Origin: Diadema setosum
Lineage: Eukaryota > Echinodermata > Echinoidea > Diadematoida > Diadematidae
Reading direction: 5' to 3'
Length of the DNA stretch: 64,000 nucleotides
Assembly: GCA_033980235.1 (NCBI GenBank)
Contig: CM067066.1
Coordinates: 38,129,455-38,193,454 of the forward strand
Below the pieces are notes generated by a model. That model did no database searches and had not been told where the DNA came from. It was given only the letters and a program-made list of their open reading frames with translations. The stretch's first letter is position 1, and each line of letters begins with the position of its first letter. Positions 41,275-54,175 of this stretch are shown piece by piece. The position numbers were made by a program, and so were the translations under genes.

Positions 41275-42884
41275 CCCAGAGAAAAGTGTGTGGGTGTGTG
41301 TGTGTGGGGGGGGGGGGGGGGGGTTTAGAGGAAAATCCCTCCTTACATGAAAATCATACTGATTAAAGTAGCCTCATTCTCATACACAAAATGAATGGTT
41401 TTCAAAATCAATTCTTTTTTTTTTTCTATTTTTTTTTTTGCAATGTGGTGTGAAAACTGTTTACTCTTGAGCATGGAAAAAAAAAAGAAATTGCGAACTC
41501 GCAGTAAATGGTCTATTTTGCTTTTTGGGGGGAAACTCTCGCAATTTGCCTCTCTCAGTGTGAGAGTTAAATAATTTTGTTTCTTTTTCCATGTATGAAT
41601 AGTGACAAGTACAATCAATTTTTGCAACATGATCCGAATACTGATAACTCCTGTGTGTGAATGGGCATAAAATGTATGAAAGAGTAAAGTATTAAGTAAG
41701 ATTGTCAGTGTGATTTGAACTGTTACAGGTTGGCACCCTCTTGCAACCTTGCTCTTAGAAATCATAATATTTTAAGTGAATGATTGTGATTCTGCTCAAA
41801 TTCTGGTTCGTTGTTCACAATCTGCACAACTCTCTTCTGAATTCTTTTGTGAAATACATAGAATAGATAAAATACTTTGTGGCAGAGAAGTTTCTTGAGC
41901 AGCCTTATATTTTGGAGATATCAAATATTGAACAAAAGTGCTTTCATCCATAAAATTATTAAGAAGTAAAGTTTATTTAACTGGGCCAGCATCAGAACGC
42001 TAATCGAGCAGAGTTTCCACTTTTGCAGTATACTGTATTCCAGACACATAACAAATACTACATATTACTACTGTAATACTACTGCATTTTACTACCATAT
42101 TCATTGCTCTATATGCAGTGTATGCACTATGTTTTTGCTATGCAAGATCCATTACATCACAGCCTTTCTCTGGAAATCAGCTCCATAAGCAAGGAACTTT
42201 TAGATATAATGTTGAAATATACCATAAACTCGACATGACATGAAACGCACCATCAACTTTCAGGTCCTTTTTGCTTTTCTAATGATCTGATCAAAAAATT
42301 ACACTTGGTTGAGGATGCTCCAACCATAATACGAGTGGAGAAAAAAAAGAGAAAAATTTACACTGTTATGCCAATTGAATCAATGTGGAGACAAACAGAG
42401 GTCTGCGGGGTCGAGACTAGTGTACCGCCATTAGAATTGAGGGGAGTACACTGGTTGCTATGCTAGGTGGAGTGTTATGTTGATGGCAGATATCAACACA
42501 AGGAGGGAAGAGAGAGACTCTAATGAATGTTGGTTGGATGGTAGAGCGACTAACAGACGGACTGAACTGTGTGTGTATGCCAGGCCAACCCGGTATGCTG
42601 TGAACCTACCACCCTACCACCCCCACCAACATCATTTCACGCTCTAGAAATATGAAGAAATGGCACAGGGCTCTGTCTCTCCATATTGGTTAAGACAGCC
42701 CAGGCCTAAGGCAAGTGACTTCTTCACTCCAGCAGGTGATTTTCATGGGAGATCAAGGACCTCTGGTCCCTGATTGGACCACTGATTACACTTCACAAAG
42801 AACTATTTAGATCACAAACATTTGAAACCATGCTTTGATTCTGGAATCTCTTAATCTTGATAAAGAGTTTCATACTTAATAGTG

Positions 42885-43338
42885 GGAATCACACTGATGC
42901 CAATTAGCAGGATACAAATCATGTGATTTACATCAAGATTGTAATCTTGATATTTTTGCCTGTGTGGACATGAAAATCCCACTAAATGGTGTGATGAGCA
43001 TTAAAATCTAAATCCCACAGAATCTTGCAATTGTTTTGGACTTGTCATGATCATTCACAATGCAGCACGTGTGTGAATGCTGGAGAAAAAAATCTCCGAG
43101 ATTTCTCGAGATTTTTTTCTGTTTTGTCATTCATAATACGCATGATTGAACAACGTACGAACACACAAGGGCAAGGGTCACCATTTCAACAGATTTCAGG
43201 CGTGCAGTTTGGTCGACAAATTATCACGACTGGCAATTAGCACCATATTTCTGTCCATCTAAAAAACAAATGGCGCAAGAAATTTGAAGATTTGGATCAC
43301 GATCGTTATCTCGCTATTTTGTCGGTGTGACTGCAACT
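42885..43338 (-). mobile_element. TCACACAGGCAAAA-type repeat, copy 1
   Basis: Read on the minus strand it aligns with 47266..47772: GACAAAATAG, TAGATGGACAGAAAT, CTAATTGCC, ACCAAACTGCAC, GTTCAATCATGC, AAAAATCTCGA, then GTCCACACAGGCAAAA. Boundaries are approximate. No coding capacity. Confidence 0.55.
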
Positions 43339-43800
43339 ATAGTATATTTGAGTGATTGCACAGGTCATTAGCTTTGTTTACTGCTTTGACGTTTTGGGTT
43401 TGCTTGTTTGGTTTTTTTTTTTTTTTTTTTTGGGGGGGGGGTTAATTTTGCTTTTTTCTTTTTATGGGGGTCAAATTTCCTCCATCTCTCGATAAGTATT
43501 CCAATGCAATATATCTCTATCAGTGATAAACATCTGGTACATTATTCACCAGATCTAGAAATCCTACCACTTTACCATGACGACCATAAACATTTTTTTT
43601 TTCTTCTAAACAATTCTACATAACAAAGTAGGCATACATGAGCTAAAAAAAGAGATGGTTCAAAGTATGACACACAGGAAATCATTCAAGTCTAGAATGC
43701 TAAAGGAGCTGCAGCTATGGGATATGGAATACAATGCCAAGCTCTTGAACTTAGAGCATAGAATTCGTATATTTTCAAAGTTTGTACACTGTTCAGTGAA

Positions 43801-44022
43801 TACTGTATACGCTGTTATTTTTGCGTACAGATATTTTCACGAATGAGGAAGTCATAGACATTTTTGCGAGATGTTTTTGCGAATTGACACCGACGCTAAT
43901 GTCAATGTACTATTACTCTAGCGCCTGGCGACATTTTCGCGTGTTGTTAAATTCGTGATCCAACTGTGATTCCTGAAATTCCTGAAAATTAAACCCTCGC
44001 GAAAATAACAGCTTATACAGTA
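43801..44022 (+). mobile_element. TACTGTATACGCTGTTATTT-type MITE, copy 1
   Basis: Ends TACTGTATACGCTGTTATTT and, reverse-complemented, TACTGTATAAGCTGTTATTT, ~20 bp with one mismatch. Interior ACAGATATTTTCACGAATGA and CGTGTTGTTAAATTCGTG are shared with 53615..53967; 60978..61193 is a more diverged copy. Confidence 0.8.
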
Positions 44023-44335
44023 CATAGTAGAGTAAGAATCTGAGGAAAATGATAGAGAGGAAGACATAATTTGAATGGGGGGGGGGGGAGGGAAAAGAGA
44101 ATAATGTAGAGCTCAAGTGAGCTCAAGTTAGAGCTCAAGTTAAATTTTGAATACTCCAAGAAGACTTCAGGATAACCACAATACGGTGTATAAGAAAGTC
44201 TAGGCGATATCAAATATCTTGGCGGAAAATGGTGCAAACCAGGTACAACAACACCATACCTACTTAGCATTCCCCATCCCTGCCATGATGCTTACAAGTG
44301 AAGTCAGCTAGTAACACACCAGACATGCACAGACT

Positions 44336-44444
44336 GACTGTCAGACAGACAGACAGACAGATAGACAGACAGACGGATAGACGGATGGACAGACAGACAG
44401 ACAGATAGCCAGACAAACAGACAGATGAAGAGGCAGACAGACAA
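44336..44444 (+). repeat. CAGA/GATA microsatellite
   Basis: Imperfect (CAGA)n run with GATA and GGAC variants inside the long G-alpha-s intron. Confidence 0.9.
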
Positions 44445-47045
44445 GAATTACTTACGAGGTAGGCAAGGAGAGTGAGGAAAAGGTTTCAAGAGAGAAGTAG
44501 GTTAGCCTGGATAGCACATGTGTTTTCCCTCGCTGAGTTCTCCTTATTGAATCAGCTCAGTCGCGGATTCCAAAAATAGCTCGGCATGAATTATGCAGAC
44601 GAGGGAGAGGGAGCAAGGGGCTTGCCATCAACCCAGCCGCACTGGGGAAATGGCTGCGCAGCTAGATGTAAACCTTTGTGCTTCACTGGTTAGGATAATG
44701 GATTAGTGCACTCAAAAATGTATTTTATGATCCAGACGGAAAAAAAAAAAGGAAAGGGAGAGAGACTGAAAGAAATAAGAAACGAAAGAGTAAAAGAAGG
44801 AGCTCTAGAGAGAGGGGTAGGGAAAGAGAAAGTGAGGGATGGAGAAAGAGAGATATGTAGTCGCATACTGAAAAGGAAGAATCATCATCCCACTCTCAGG
44901 ACAAGTCAAGAGCTCAAGATACGCATGCTGACGCGTTTAACGTTTCATTTGCATACTGGAATACTTCGAGATATCTCCGTAAACGGTTCTCTCACATGAT
45001 TTCACACAACTTGTGCTGATGCATGCATCATCGCACATATGCATGTTTATACAGATAAAAATTAATACATGTATTATCACTTGTCATGGGTATTTTTGGG
45101 CATGATTACTACGGATTGATTATGTGGCAGGTTGAAATATGATTGCAAGTAACGGAAGCCTCTGCCGAATGGAAGGCCAATACAGGTGCGCAGTGGTGCC
45201 TAGCAACCGCCTACCAACAACGGATAACAACGCTCGGGATGACTCCGGCGATGGAGCTGCTGAGACCAGACTGGTGATCCCTCCCTGGTGCTGCCTGCTT
45301 GCACAAGGATGACAGAGGGAAACAAATTACCCATCTGACATTCCCTAACTGCCAGGGAAGACAGAACCGGCAGACCAATGCGGCACTGGAATCTTAAGAG
45401 AGGATCTACGTCGAGCAGGGAGTTGGGTTGCACGACTTCCATTGACATGACACGCAGGGATCAGTCAAAGTATGAACAAAATTGGAACAAATTGTCATAT
45501 CTTGAGAGAATAAGAGTCACCACTGTCAACCATTAAACATAAGGTTATACATGGCGCTTATTTGCAGAAAAGTACTCCACAGGAATTTATGAGTGAAATA
45601 TGTAAAGTGATGCATGTTTGATATTAAACAGAGACATCTTTTTTCTTTATGTCTCTACTCAACATCATCATCATCATCATTTTATATCATCAAGATAGAA
45701 GAACTTGATTTCTTTAGTTGTACAAGAAAAAGACAAGCCTCATACCTTGGTCTCTTTATGTAGCAAACAAATCAAAGTTTCTAATAAAGTTACACAGTCA
45801 CATGAGTTGCATGGCTATATCAAAGACCCTCCCAGAAGTTAAGGCAGCTAACTTATCGTCATTTAAATCGTACAAATTCTCAGCAAACTGTTAATTTCAC
45901 TGAACCTTTCACTGATTTCGTCGTTTCACACCCATTAGCGATCAATTCCATCAACAATGCATTTACTGGGCATCAATTCAAAACTTATGAATCAATTTCA
46001 TGTCGACAGAAGAGAAGAAACATTATGATGTCAGTATGACTATTAGAGGTATTTGAACAAAAATCGATTATAGAACAAGACAGTATGCCATATGTTACTA
46101 TGTGGGGAAGCCTCAACAGACCACTGAGTGTAAATGAAGAAAAAAACATTCTGGCTAAAACTTGCCATGTTGCACATGTAATCTGTAGTATTTCTTAAGT
46201 CCCAACACTGCATATTTTAAATTGCACAAGCAAAGATTTAAGATCAATTATCACTGGTCTTATTGGAGTACTGTTAGTGTTTCTGTATCAACTTCATCTT
46301 AAACATTATACTTCCGTACAAGGCAAGATACCACTCCCTCCCCACTTCCTAGTAATCCATCACACACAATCATTTGCGTGTAACAAAAAATAATTTCCAA
46401 GCAGGTTCATTGCATAGAATTTACAACTAATAACTGACAGATAAGTGTCAAAGGAGAATGACAATGAAAATGATATTTAGAGGTACTTGTACACCCGTAT
46501 GATGCTCCATTTTTGTGTTGCTCTGCTCTAGAACCACTGAAAATGTAGGCCTACTTGACAGGAGTGCAAATACCAGTTGTTTTAACCTCACATTCACCTC
46601 TGACCTCTTGACCTCAAGTACGGTACATTCCTTTGTATCTCGGTCATTCAAAAAAGCACCTACACATAGTAGAAAGCTTCTCTTGAGTAGCAGTTTGTAA
46701 AATTAAAGCCTCGTATCCAAGGAGATAAATCATGAGAGAAGAACATAAGCACTGTCTGTATCTTCTTCGTGGTGGAGACTACAGAGAGAGGGCGTGGCTC
46801 CTGGAGGACACACAGTCAGTGCATCCCCTGAGATGCCAACCAGAGCAGTTTTTCCAACATTGCACCTTCCATCCACACAGGCCTGACATGTACCATTCCA
46901 TTACTGGGTGATGCCAAAACAGGCTGGTTATTCAGCTAATGTATTCTAATACATGTGCATGAATTTGTTTTATGTTTTGTTTTTTCCCTCTAGAAGTCCT
47001 TCAATGTGGTCAGTTTACTAGTAGCTATGTAGCATGTTTTGATAA

Positions 47046-47236
47046 TACAGTGGACTCCCGTTAAAACAAAGTCCTCAGGACCAACAGTTTTCTTTCATTA
47101 TATCGAAATTTCGTTATAACCGAACAAATAAACATCAAGAATACATAGACCGGATAATTTTGCGGCCCGAATTTTTACCTCATTGTAACTGAGATTTCGT
47201 TATAACCGTGTTCGGTATAACGGGAGTGCACTGTTA
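47046..47236 (-). mobile_element. Tigger/pogo-like MITE, copy 2
   Basis: Same family as 5956..6145 in opposite orientation: left end TACAGTGGACTCCCGTTAAA, right end reverse-complemented TAACAGTGCACTCCCGTTAT. Interior TTTCGTTATAACCGAACAAATA matches the reverse complement of copy 1. 191 bp. Confidence 0.8.
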
Positions 47237-47265
47237 TTGGAATACAGATTACAAGCATTCTTTAG

Positions 47266-47772
47266 TCACATTCACACAGACAAAATAGTGGGATTATTGC
47301 GATCGCGATCCAAATACTGAGAGTTTTTGCAATCGTTCAGATGGACAGAAATGTCCCGCTAATTGCCGATCGCGATACTTTGTCAACCAAACTGCACATG
47401 CCCAAAATCTACCGAAATGATGACCCCTGTCCTTGTGTTCGTGTGCTGTTCAATCATGCACGCGTTGAATGACGGGATAAAAAATCTCGAAATTTTTTTT
47501 CCTCCAGCCTCCACATACTAGCCATGGTACAAGTTATCACGCTATTTCTCAAATTATCACGATAATTCCGAAATAATCGTTAGATTTCCTGGGATTTGGA
47601 TTTCTCAAATTATGATAAATCTGAAATGATCGCTAGATTTCCTCGGATTTGGATTGCATTCTGATCACCCTAATTAGTGAGAGTTCTATGTCCACGCAGG
47701 CAAAATTAAGAGATTCAGATGGCGACGTAAATCTTAAGATTTGTATCCCTCTAGTTCGTGTCAGTACGTTAG
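47266..47772 (+). mobile_element. TCACACAGACAAAA-type repeat, copy 2
   Basis: Inverted relative of 42885..43338. It begins near TCACATTCACACAGACAAAA and ends near GTCCACGCAGGCAAAATTAA then GATTTGTATCCCTCTAG. It carries several CGATCGCGAT(C) motifs and an internal near-duplication of an AATCGCTAGATTTCCT unit (about 47575..47655). Confidence 0.55.
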
Positions 47773-50700
47773 TATAAATCCCATTTTTTGACTACACTGG
47801 ACAAGCTTTTTGGTTTTCATGAACAGCAATATTATTGTTCAGAAGGTATGCGTAAGACTTGAAGGTGTCAGTAAACATGTTACATGTAACTCTTAATACT
47901 TAGCATAATGAGGCAGGTGGGTACCAGTGGTAAAATAACACTAAATTCCATCTCTGGAAAGTGTGACAGAAAATTGCTTCAGCTCTTGACACGCACTCAA
48001 AGGGATGCTGTTCGCGGCTACCGGGGGAAAAGGCGTACAACCAGAAATGTACAAGCTGTCGGAAAAAATCAAAGGACACGGGTTCTGAAAATAGACGTAA
48101 ATCATGAGATGCAGTACCTGGGGAAAAAGGTCTGCAGTCTGCTCCTAGGGGCTTGGGGAAACGGTTGCAGCATCAAGGAGAGTTTTTCAATGTGTTTTGG
48201 GCATGTCTGCAGGTATTTCTTCTGCTTCTCTCCTTTTAGCAGGTGCTAACAAGAGGCAAGACTTGAAGCTGAAAGCTTCAGTCTTAAGTGTACCACTGAA
48301 TGAGATATATACTAACAAGCGCTCCCAGTGGCTAGTTGACAAATAACTCTTTTCAGAAGTGGATTTTGATAAGTACTGCAAATTCAACGGTAACAACGAA
48401 AACTTGCATATATGTTTGTGTTTGTCTCGCTGTACCATACTGTGCTGTGAGACAGTGGGCTCACTCCAGACAAATTGAAGCATGTCATCCCAAAAGATGG
48501 CAACTTGTCTTGTTCATCCAGTCTCAACTGATGCTACGACTTTCCTCCTAAATCTTTACCTCTCCTGGAAACAATTAAACGTATGACCTGGTATAAGACT
48601 GGATGTGTGGAAAATAACATAAATGCATAAACGATCTACTCATGTCTGCCCATTTTCATTTTCTGTATATCTTTACGGTTTTTCACTCTTGATGAGTTTT
48701 TTCTTTGTACTGATGACAAACACAGGAAATATTTCCTATATTTCCCATATCTTACTATAGGTACCTACAGTCAGACACTACACTGTATTTATGACATTAT
48801 TATTTTCTATTCCTTGCTGTACTGAGAAGTAATAAGGAGAAATACGTTTACATCCTGAATCACTTTGAATTTCCTATTTGCATTAATTTCACATGGGTTT
48901 AGGGTAAACTGCGAGGAAGATGAATCACTTGCACAAATTTTGATCTCCCATGTTGTGCATTACCATAGACACTGCTACCACATTGTACATTAAGGGCCTA
49001 TTGGTAAAATCTTGATACAATTGAAAGTGAATATTTCTATACAGATTGAGATAAAGTTATTCAATGGTGCAGTTCAATTTCAAATTTGAAAGAGTAGGCC
49101 TATTCCACTTCTGTTCAAATCGCATGAAACCTGTTACAGCACCATATGTGCATGGACAAATTCCTCCATAGGGAACTTCTCAGCAGTGTCATTGGGATTG
49201 TATCACGAGTATCATGATAAGCACTGATATCTTTCTACTGCTAGTACTCGCTTATTCACTGAATTCTTTTGTAATATATAGATGGCATATCAACAAGACA
49301 AGAGCAAAGAGGATGAAGAAATTCATCACAGTTCATGCATAAATCTCATACTAACAGACTTAGGATGCAAGAAGCAATGCATCTGCTTGTGATGTTTAAA
49401 TAAAAATATATGAACTAATACGCACACATATTCTTTGGCAGCAATACAGCTTGGTAGAGAAGAGGGTCGTCCTGGACGGGGTCGTTCTTTTCAAAACTGA
49501 CAGTGATTGTAACTTTCATCAAATAAGACCACCAAGGGAACAACCTGATAGTGAAAGTTCTTTGGCCATTGCAATGTCCTTACAATATATTGTTAATTAG
49601 AACAGAGGCAGACATTCTAAACCACTGATTATATATTTCTCTGTGTCTGGGATAGAATCTGCACAGATGCTGAGATGAATATGATGATCCTGCTTCTTAC
49701 ATGCCCCTGTGCCTAAGGAATCATTACCAGAGAATATTGTCCAGGGTCCACACCCAGCCCCTACTTGGTAAGTCAGGCTCTGCCCTGGTGTTTCTAATAA
49801 TAGCAACAGCGCGCTATATTTAGCCCTGCCATTGATAGCTCTCTTTGGCAATGGCTAAGCTCTGATGCATACATCAAATTATAAAGCACACTGCTAGCTG
49901 CAGCGCTCTCTCCCTGTGCCCTGTGTGTAGGGTGCATCATGCTTCAGTGCAGCAGCTTATGAGGGGGAGGCAGAAAATGTATGTGTGTGGATGTAGCATG
50001 TGTGGTGTGTGTCCAGAGTGGGAGTTCTTTCCACAGTGCATGTGTTATGTGCATACATGTGTATGTGTGCATGGTGCCAGCCATTATGTGGTGATAGGGT
50101 GCCTTGGAGTACTGACAGCAGCTATGCGCATTTCTTGCACACTGTGCATTTGTGCGTGTGTATGTGTGTGTGCAAAAAATGCCTGTGTGTATACAGTGTG
50201 ACTGTGTGTGAGTTTGTCTGTCTGTTTGTCTGTCAGCAGCAACAGCACCTGTAGTCCATAAATACACATTTTAATTTTTATCTCTCTTTTACCGGATTAC
50301 TATTTTTGCTTTCTACTGATGATGTACCTACTTCTTTTTATCTGAAATTTCACATTCTGCTTTTGACTGCAAATTCAACATTTTCACTTAAAAATCCATG
50401 CAAGTATAAAGCATATGTGAGAGCATTGTTTCATTGATACAGACAAAAAAAAAAAATACAAACATGAAACACATTTCATACAAAAAAATTAGAATTCTGC
50501 TATATGTCCCAAATGCTTAATTTCATCACTCCCTTCATTAGAGAAGAAATAAAAAATAAAAATATTCATATTGTTCAGAGTGCCTTTCAAAAGTGAAATT
50601 AAAACAATAATCTTTTCACAGAGAGAACACAGGAATAGAGGTAGGTGTGTTTTTTGTGTAATTCACATAAAAAGTGAAATCACAAGGAAAAAATAGAAAG

Positions 50701-51807
50701 ATAGGTCTACTTTTCTTTCAAATTCAGGACAGCCAAATAAAGCAAAAAAAAAAAAATGAAGAAAGGTCTGGACTCCACCTAAAACATTCAGACACAGACA
50801 TTTGTGTAACAGAGCTGACATAGCACTGTTGTAAACAAATCAATCATATCCAACACATCCTTAGATTCACATTTTCATTGGTCTCTATGTCAATTCCATT
50901 TTATCTGTCTGCATTCATTTGTTTGTTTGTTAATTTTTATCTAACTGATGATCAAACTCTTGATGGATCTTCATACAATGCAATTTGGCAATGAAAAGAA
51001 AAAGAAACTTACCGCTTAAAAATCATGATTATATGTGCAAAATGAGCGCTTAATATCAATTTTGCTTTGAAGGGATTTCTTTGAGGCATCTATCCTTGCT
51101 ACTTTTTTCTTTTTCTCTTTGTCCAATGCATATACCACCTCTCAGCAATTTCATTCCCAAGCCACGTACACACGCACATACATGCAAACAACGCACATAC
51201 ACGCAAACAACACACAGGCAAACACAAACACGCAGTCAATTAGCTAATCCATTCAATTACAGAGCCCTAGACCACATCAAACTTCCCAAACACACAAAAG
51301 CAGCTAAGGAGTTCTAATGCAAGTATGGTTGTTTTTTTACAAAACAGGGGGGAAAAAGGAGATTAAAGAAAAAAATCTGTAATATATGAGTGGTTCAAAG
51401 GCTATACAAAGTATATGTTACGAACACATACTTCACAATATCAAAATATTTCTCATCATTCAATATTTTATGAGTACACATCACAAAATGTCATTGACAT
51501 GAACCTAATATGTAATATCGCTTCCGAAGAGATATAAATACCGTTGCAAAACAAAAAGGGGAGAAAAATAAGTGCTTCAACGAAAGGGCCCAAGCGCTAG
51601 AATTTATGTTAGGCTGTAACCATGGGATGGGTAGCTAGGCAACCCTGTATGAAAGGATGGCCTGCTTAGTGATGCGCTGCCTCCGACATCTAGTGCCCGA
51701 TTCAGCGTGGCACGAGAAAATAATCCTCCCTTGCCTTTTTTTTTCTCCTTTAAACCTTAAAACGCAAATTGCACGCGTACAGGGTGGCTCATAGGTGAGT
51801 ACTGGCA

Positions 51808-51824
51808 ACACACACACACGCACA

Positions 51825-51866
<42 letters not shown>
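51808..51866 (+). repeat. (CA)n microsatellite
   Basis: CACACACG followed by a (CA)n run of more than 30 bases, giving poly-CV shadow frames on the minus strand. Confidence 0.95.
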
Positions 51867-51867
<1 letters not shown>

Positions 51868-53614
51868 GAGGTTTGAGGAAAGAATATCACTTGCTGGGGG
51901 ACTGCATGTCTCTCGGCTTCTCTCCCAGTATCTTTCCCTCACTCTCCCCACCCCTCTCCCCCCTCTCTCCGAAGTCTACCACAGAGCTGAGGAAAAGCGG
52001 ACAGTGCAGCCAAGAATGGTAAGGAAACTGGAGTAAAGACAGCACCGTTTGTTATAGGCTACACTGTATCATCTTAATTAGACAAGGAGAGATGGGGGGG
52101 GGGGGGGAGGGTTTGTAAGGGGGAGGAGAAAGGAGGTTCCAAAGCACAATCAAGTTTGTCACCACTGAGCAGTTAATAACTGATGCTGCGACAAGGGGCT
52201 TTAAAACAATTTTACTTCCATACTAGTAGCCTCTGCATCTTCATATTCAAACACTGCATAAGAGAAAAAAGACCACAAATAAAGATGCTTCACATTTACC
52301 ACACATTAAATCAACAAACATACTTTAAAGTGTACTCCCAACTACACACAGCATTCTCTCATAATCAGCAATGCCTGTTCCTGTTGGGCTGTTCTACTGC
52401 TATTTTCCATAAGTACAGGACATTTTGCATCATTAGTGACGCCACTAAACAATTTTTCTTAGCTAAAAAAAAAAACAAACAAAAACAAAGATGAAATTCA
52501 GACTTGTTGCTTTAATGATCTCAATACTTGTTTGCCATTATTGCTATTAATGGAGAAATTTAGGGCGGCAACATTACGTGTACTTGGAAAATAAAATCCC
52601 AGCTGCCAAACACGGCTTTGTTACTACCGCAACATCGGCCAGAGCTGTGGGCAAGCGTCCAAGGAAACGACACAAGAATCCACAGGTTTTTCCCCCCTTT
52701 CCTTCCCTTCCCTACCCAAAAGCCGCATTCTAAGTCCTCAGTTTTTACAGATTCTCCATGCCACTGCCAAGACAACCCAATAGGCAGACCTGGGCCGATG
52801 ACTCCTCACATGAGCGAGTGACGGTACCCAGCACATTAGCGGAAGGAGTTATCTTTAGGACAAGGATGCTATCGCCAGGGGGGAAAATAAAAATCAAACT
52901 ATATACCATTCACTGTACATTTATAATGCCACTCATACATTTACGCCCTAGTCCCAGTTCTCTGGGTATGAGGGGAAAACAATGATTGGATTTTACTCTT
53001 GTAAAATCTATCCCCAAAGAGAATTCAAAGAGCATTCATATTGCATGGGGAAACACTATATTCATCAAGAGGGTAATATCTTTAGCAAAAATTTGAATCT
53101 GTATTATTCCAGAAATGTGTAACCCTACTCTCCTACAAATACTTACTTTGTTTGGCATTTCTGTTTGTTTGTTTTTGGTTAACTTAACTACACTACTAAT
53201 CCTGATGAATCAGAGAATTGGGAATGGTACAGATTAAATTGAAAAAATGCCATTATATTTCTCATATCTCTAAAAAAAGAATCTCACCCTATCATTTCAC
53301 ACTTGAAGTTGTGTATGCCTTCTCTGTCAGTTACATCCTATTGCCTTAATAAAGAAAATTGAACGTAAACATATAGTAGGAAGCAACATTTTGATGCCTG
53401 TGTTATTCATATGCAACATGACATTTCTTCATAAGATGTGAACACCTTTCTACTTCACCTCATTCAAATTTCAGTTACGGTACACATGCCATATATTTTG
53501 TGAAGATAACATTTTGCAAAATGGGACTAGTATGGCAATTGGTCGAATTTGCTCGTAAGAATCACATGTGACCAAGTGAGGAATATGTATCCTCCATTTG
53601 CATGAGAAAGGTAA

Positions 53615-53967
53615 TACTGTATATGCTGTTATTTTCGCGTACAGATATTTTCACGAATGAGGAGGTCACGGACATTTTCGCAAGATGTTGTTTTCACAAA
53701 TTGATGCAGAGGCTTAAAACTCACATTTTTCACCAGGCATTCAATTGCTAACTGTCTTGGAGGAGTCTGCACCTTTGAATGTTTCTATAACAGATATATG
53801 GCGCCATACAATTGCTGTGGATCATCATCATCATCAGAGGCCTTCATAAGCGCACTGTTACCTTAGCGCATGGTGATATTTTCGCATGATGTTAAATTCG
53901 CAGTCCAACTGTGATTCGCGAAATTTGCAAAAATTAAACCTTCATGAAAATAACAGCTTATACAGTA
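53615..53967 (+). mobile_element. TACTGTATATGCTGTTATTT-type MITE, copy 2, interrupted
   Basis: Ends TACTGTATATGCTGTTATTT and, reverse-complemented, TACTGTATAAGCTGTTATTT. The arms match 43801..44022, but the middle is interrupted by a short non-LTR retrotransposon tail (53714..53834) flanked by direct repeats CAGAGGC. Confidence 0.8.
53714..53834 (+). mobile_element. 5'-truncated LINE 3' end inserted in a MITE
   Basis: The insert is flanked by CAGAGGC at 53707..53713 and 53835..53841. Reading plus strand across the left junction gives QRLKTHIFHQAFNC and then a stop, resembling the usual end of L2/CR1-type ORF2 (LKTHLF..AF). It ends in (ATC)n, as expected for CR1/L2-type 3' tails. Only ~121 bp remain, so clade assignment is not secure. 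Confidence 0.6.
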
Positions 53968-54132
53968 GTGATTTCCCCCTGGAAAAGATATACGGCGTAT
54001 TTGAGTTGCTGCAGCCAATATTTTCGACAGAAGATATTTCTTCTTAAATATGACTTGACTTGTTAAATTCAAGTAAAAACATCGCAAAATGTAATAATAA
54101 TATGTTTCCGTAGCCCCTGTGATATATCAGTG

Positions 54133-54175
54133 CCTGTGTGTGTGTGTGAGTGTGTGTGTGTGTGTGTGTGTGTCT
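54133..54175 (+). repeat. (GT)n microsatellite
   Basis: GT dinucleotide run with one GA interruption inside the G-alpha-s intron. Confidence 0.95.

Noticed and set aside
44706..44999. Lys/Glu/Arg-rich open frame resembling a coiled coil
   Set aside because: Translation of a purine-rich simple tract (GAAAGAGAAAG-like); no conserved motif.
47908..48249. 113-residue plus-strand open frame
   Set aside because: Basic and Ser-rich without a recognisable domain; composition like surrounding intron.
49430..49512. Exon-like piece on the minus strand reading SFEKNDPVQDDPLLYQAVLL
   Set aside because: It has a CAG before it, but no match to the missing G-alpha-s residues and no convincing donor; kept only as something to test if transcripts map there.
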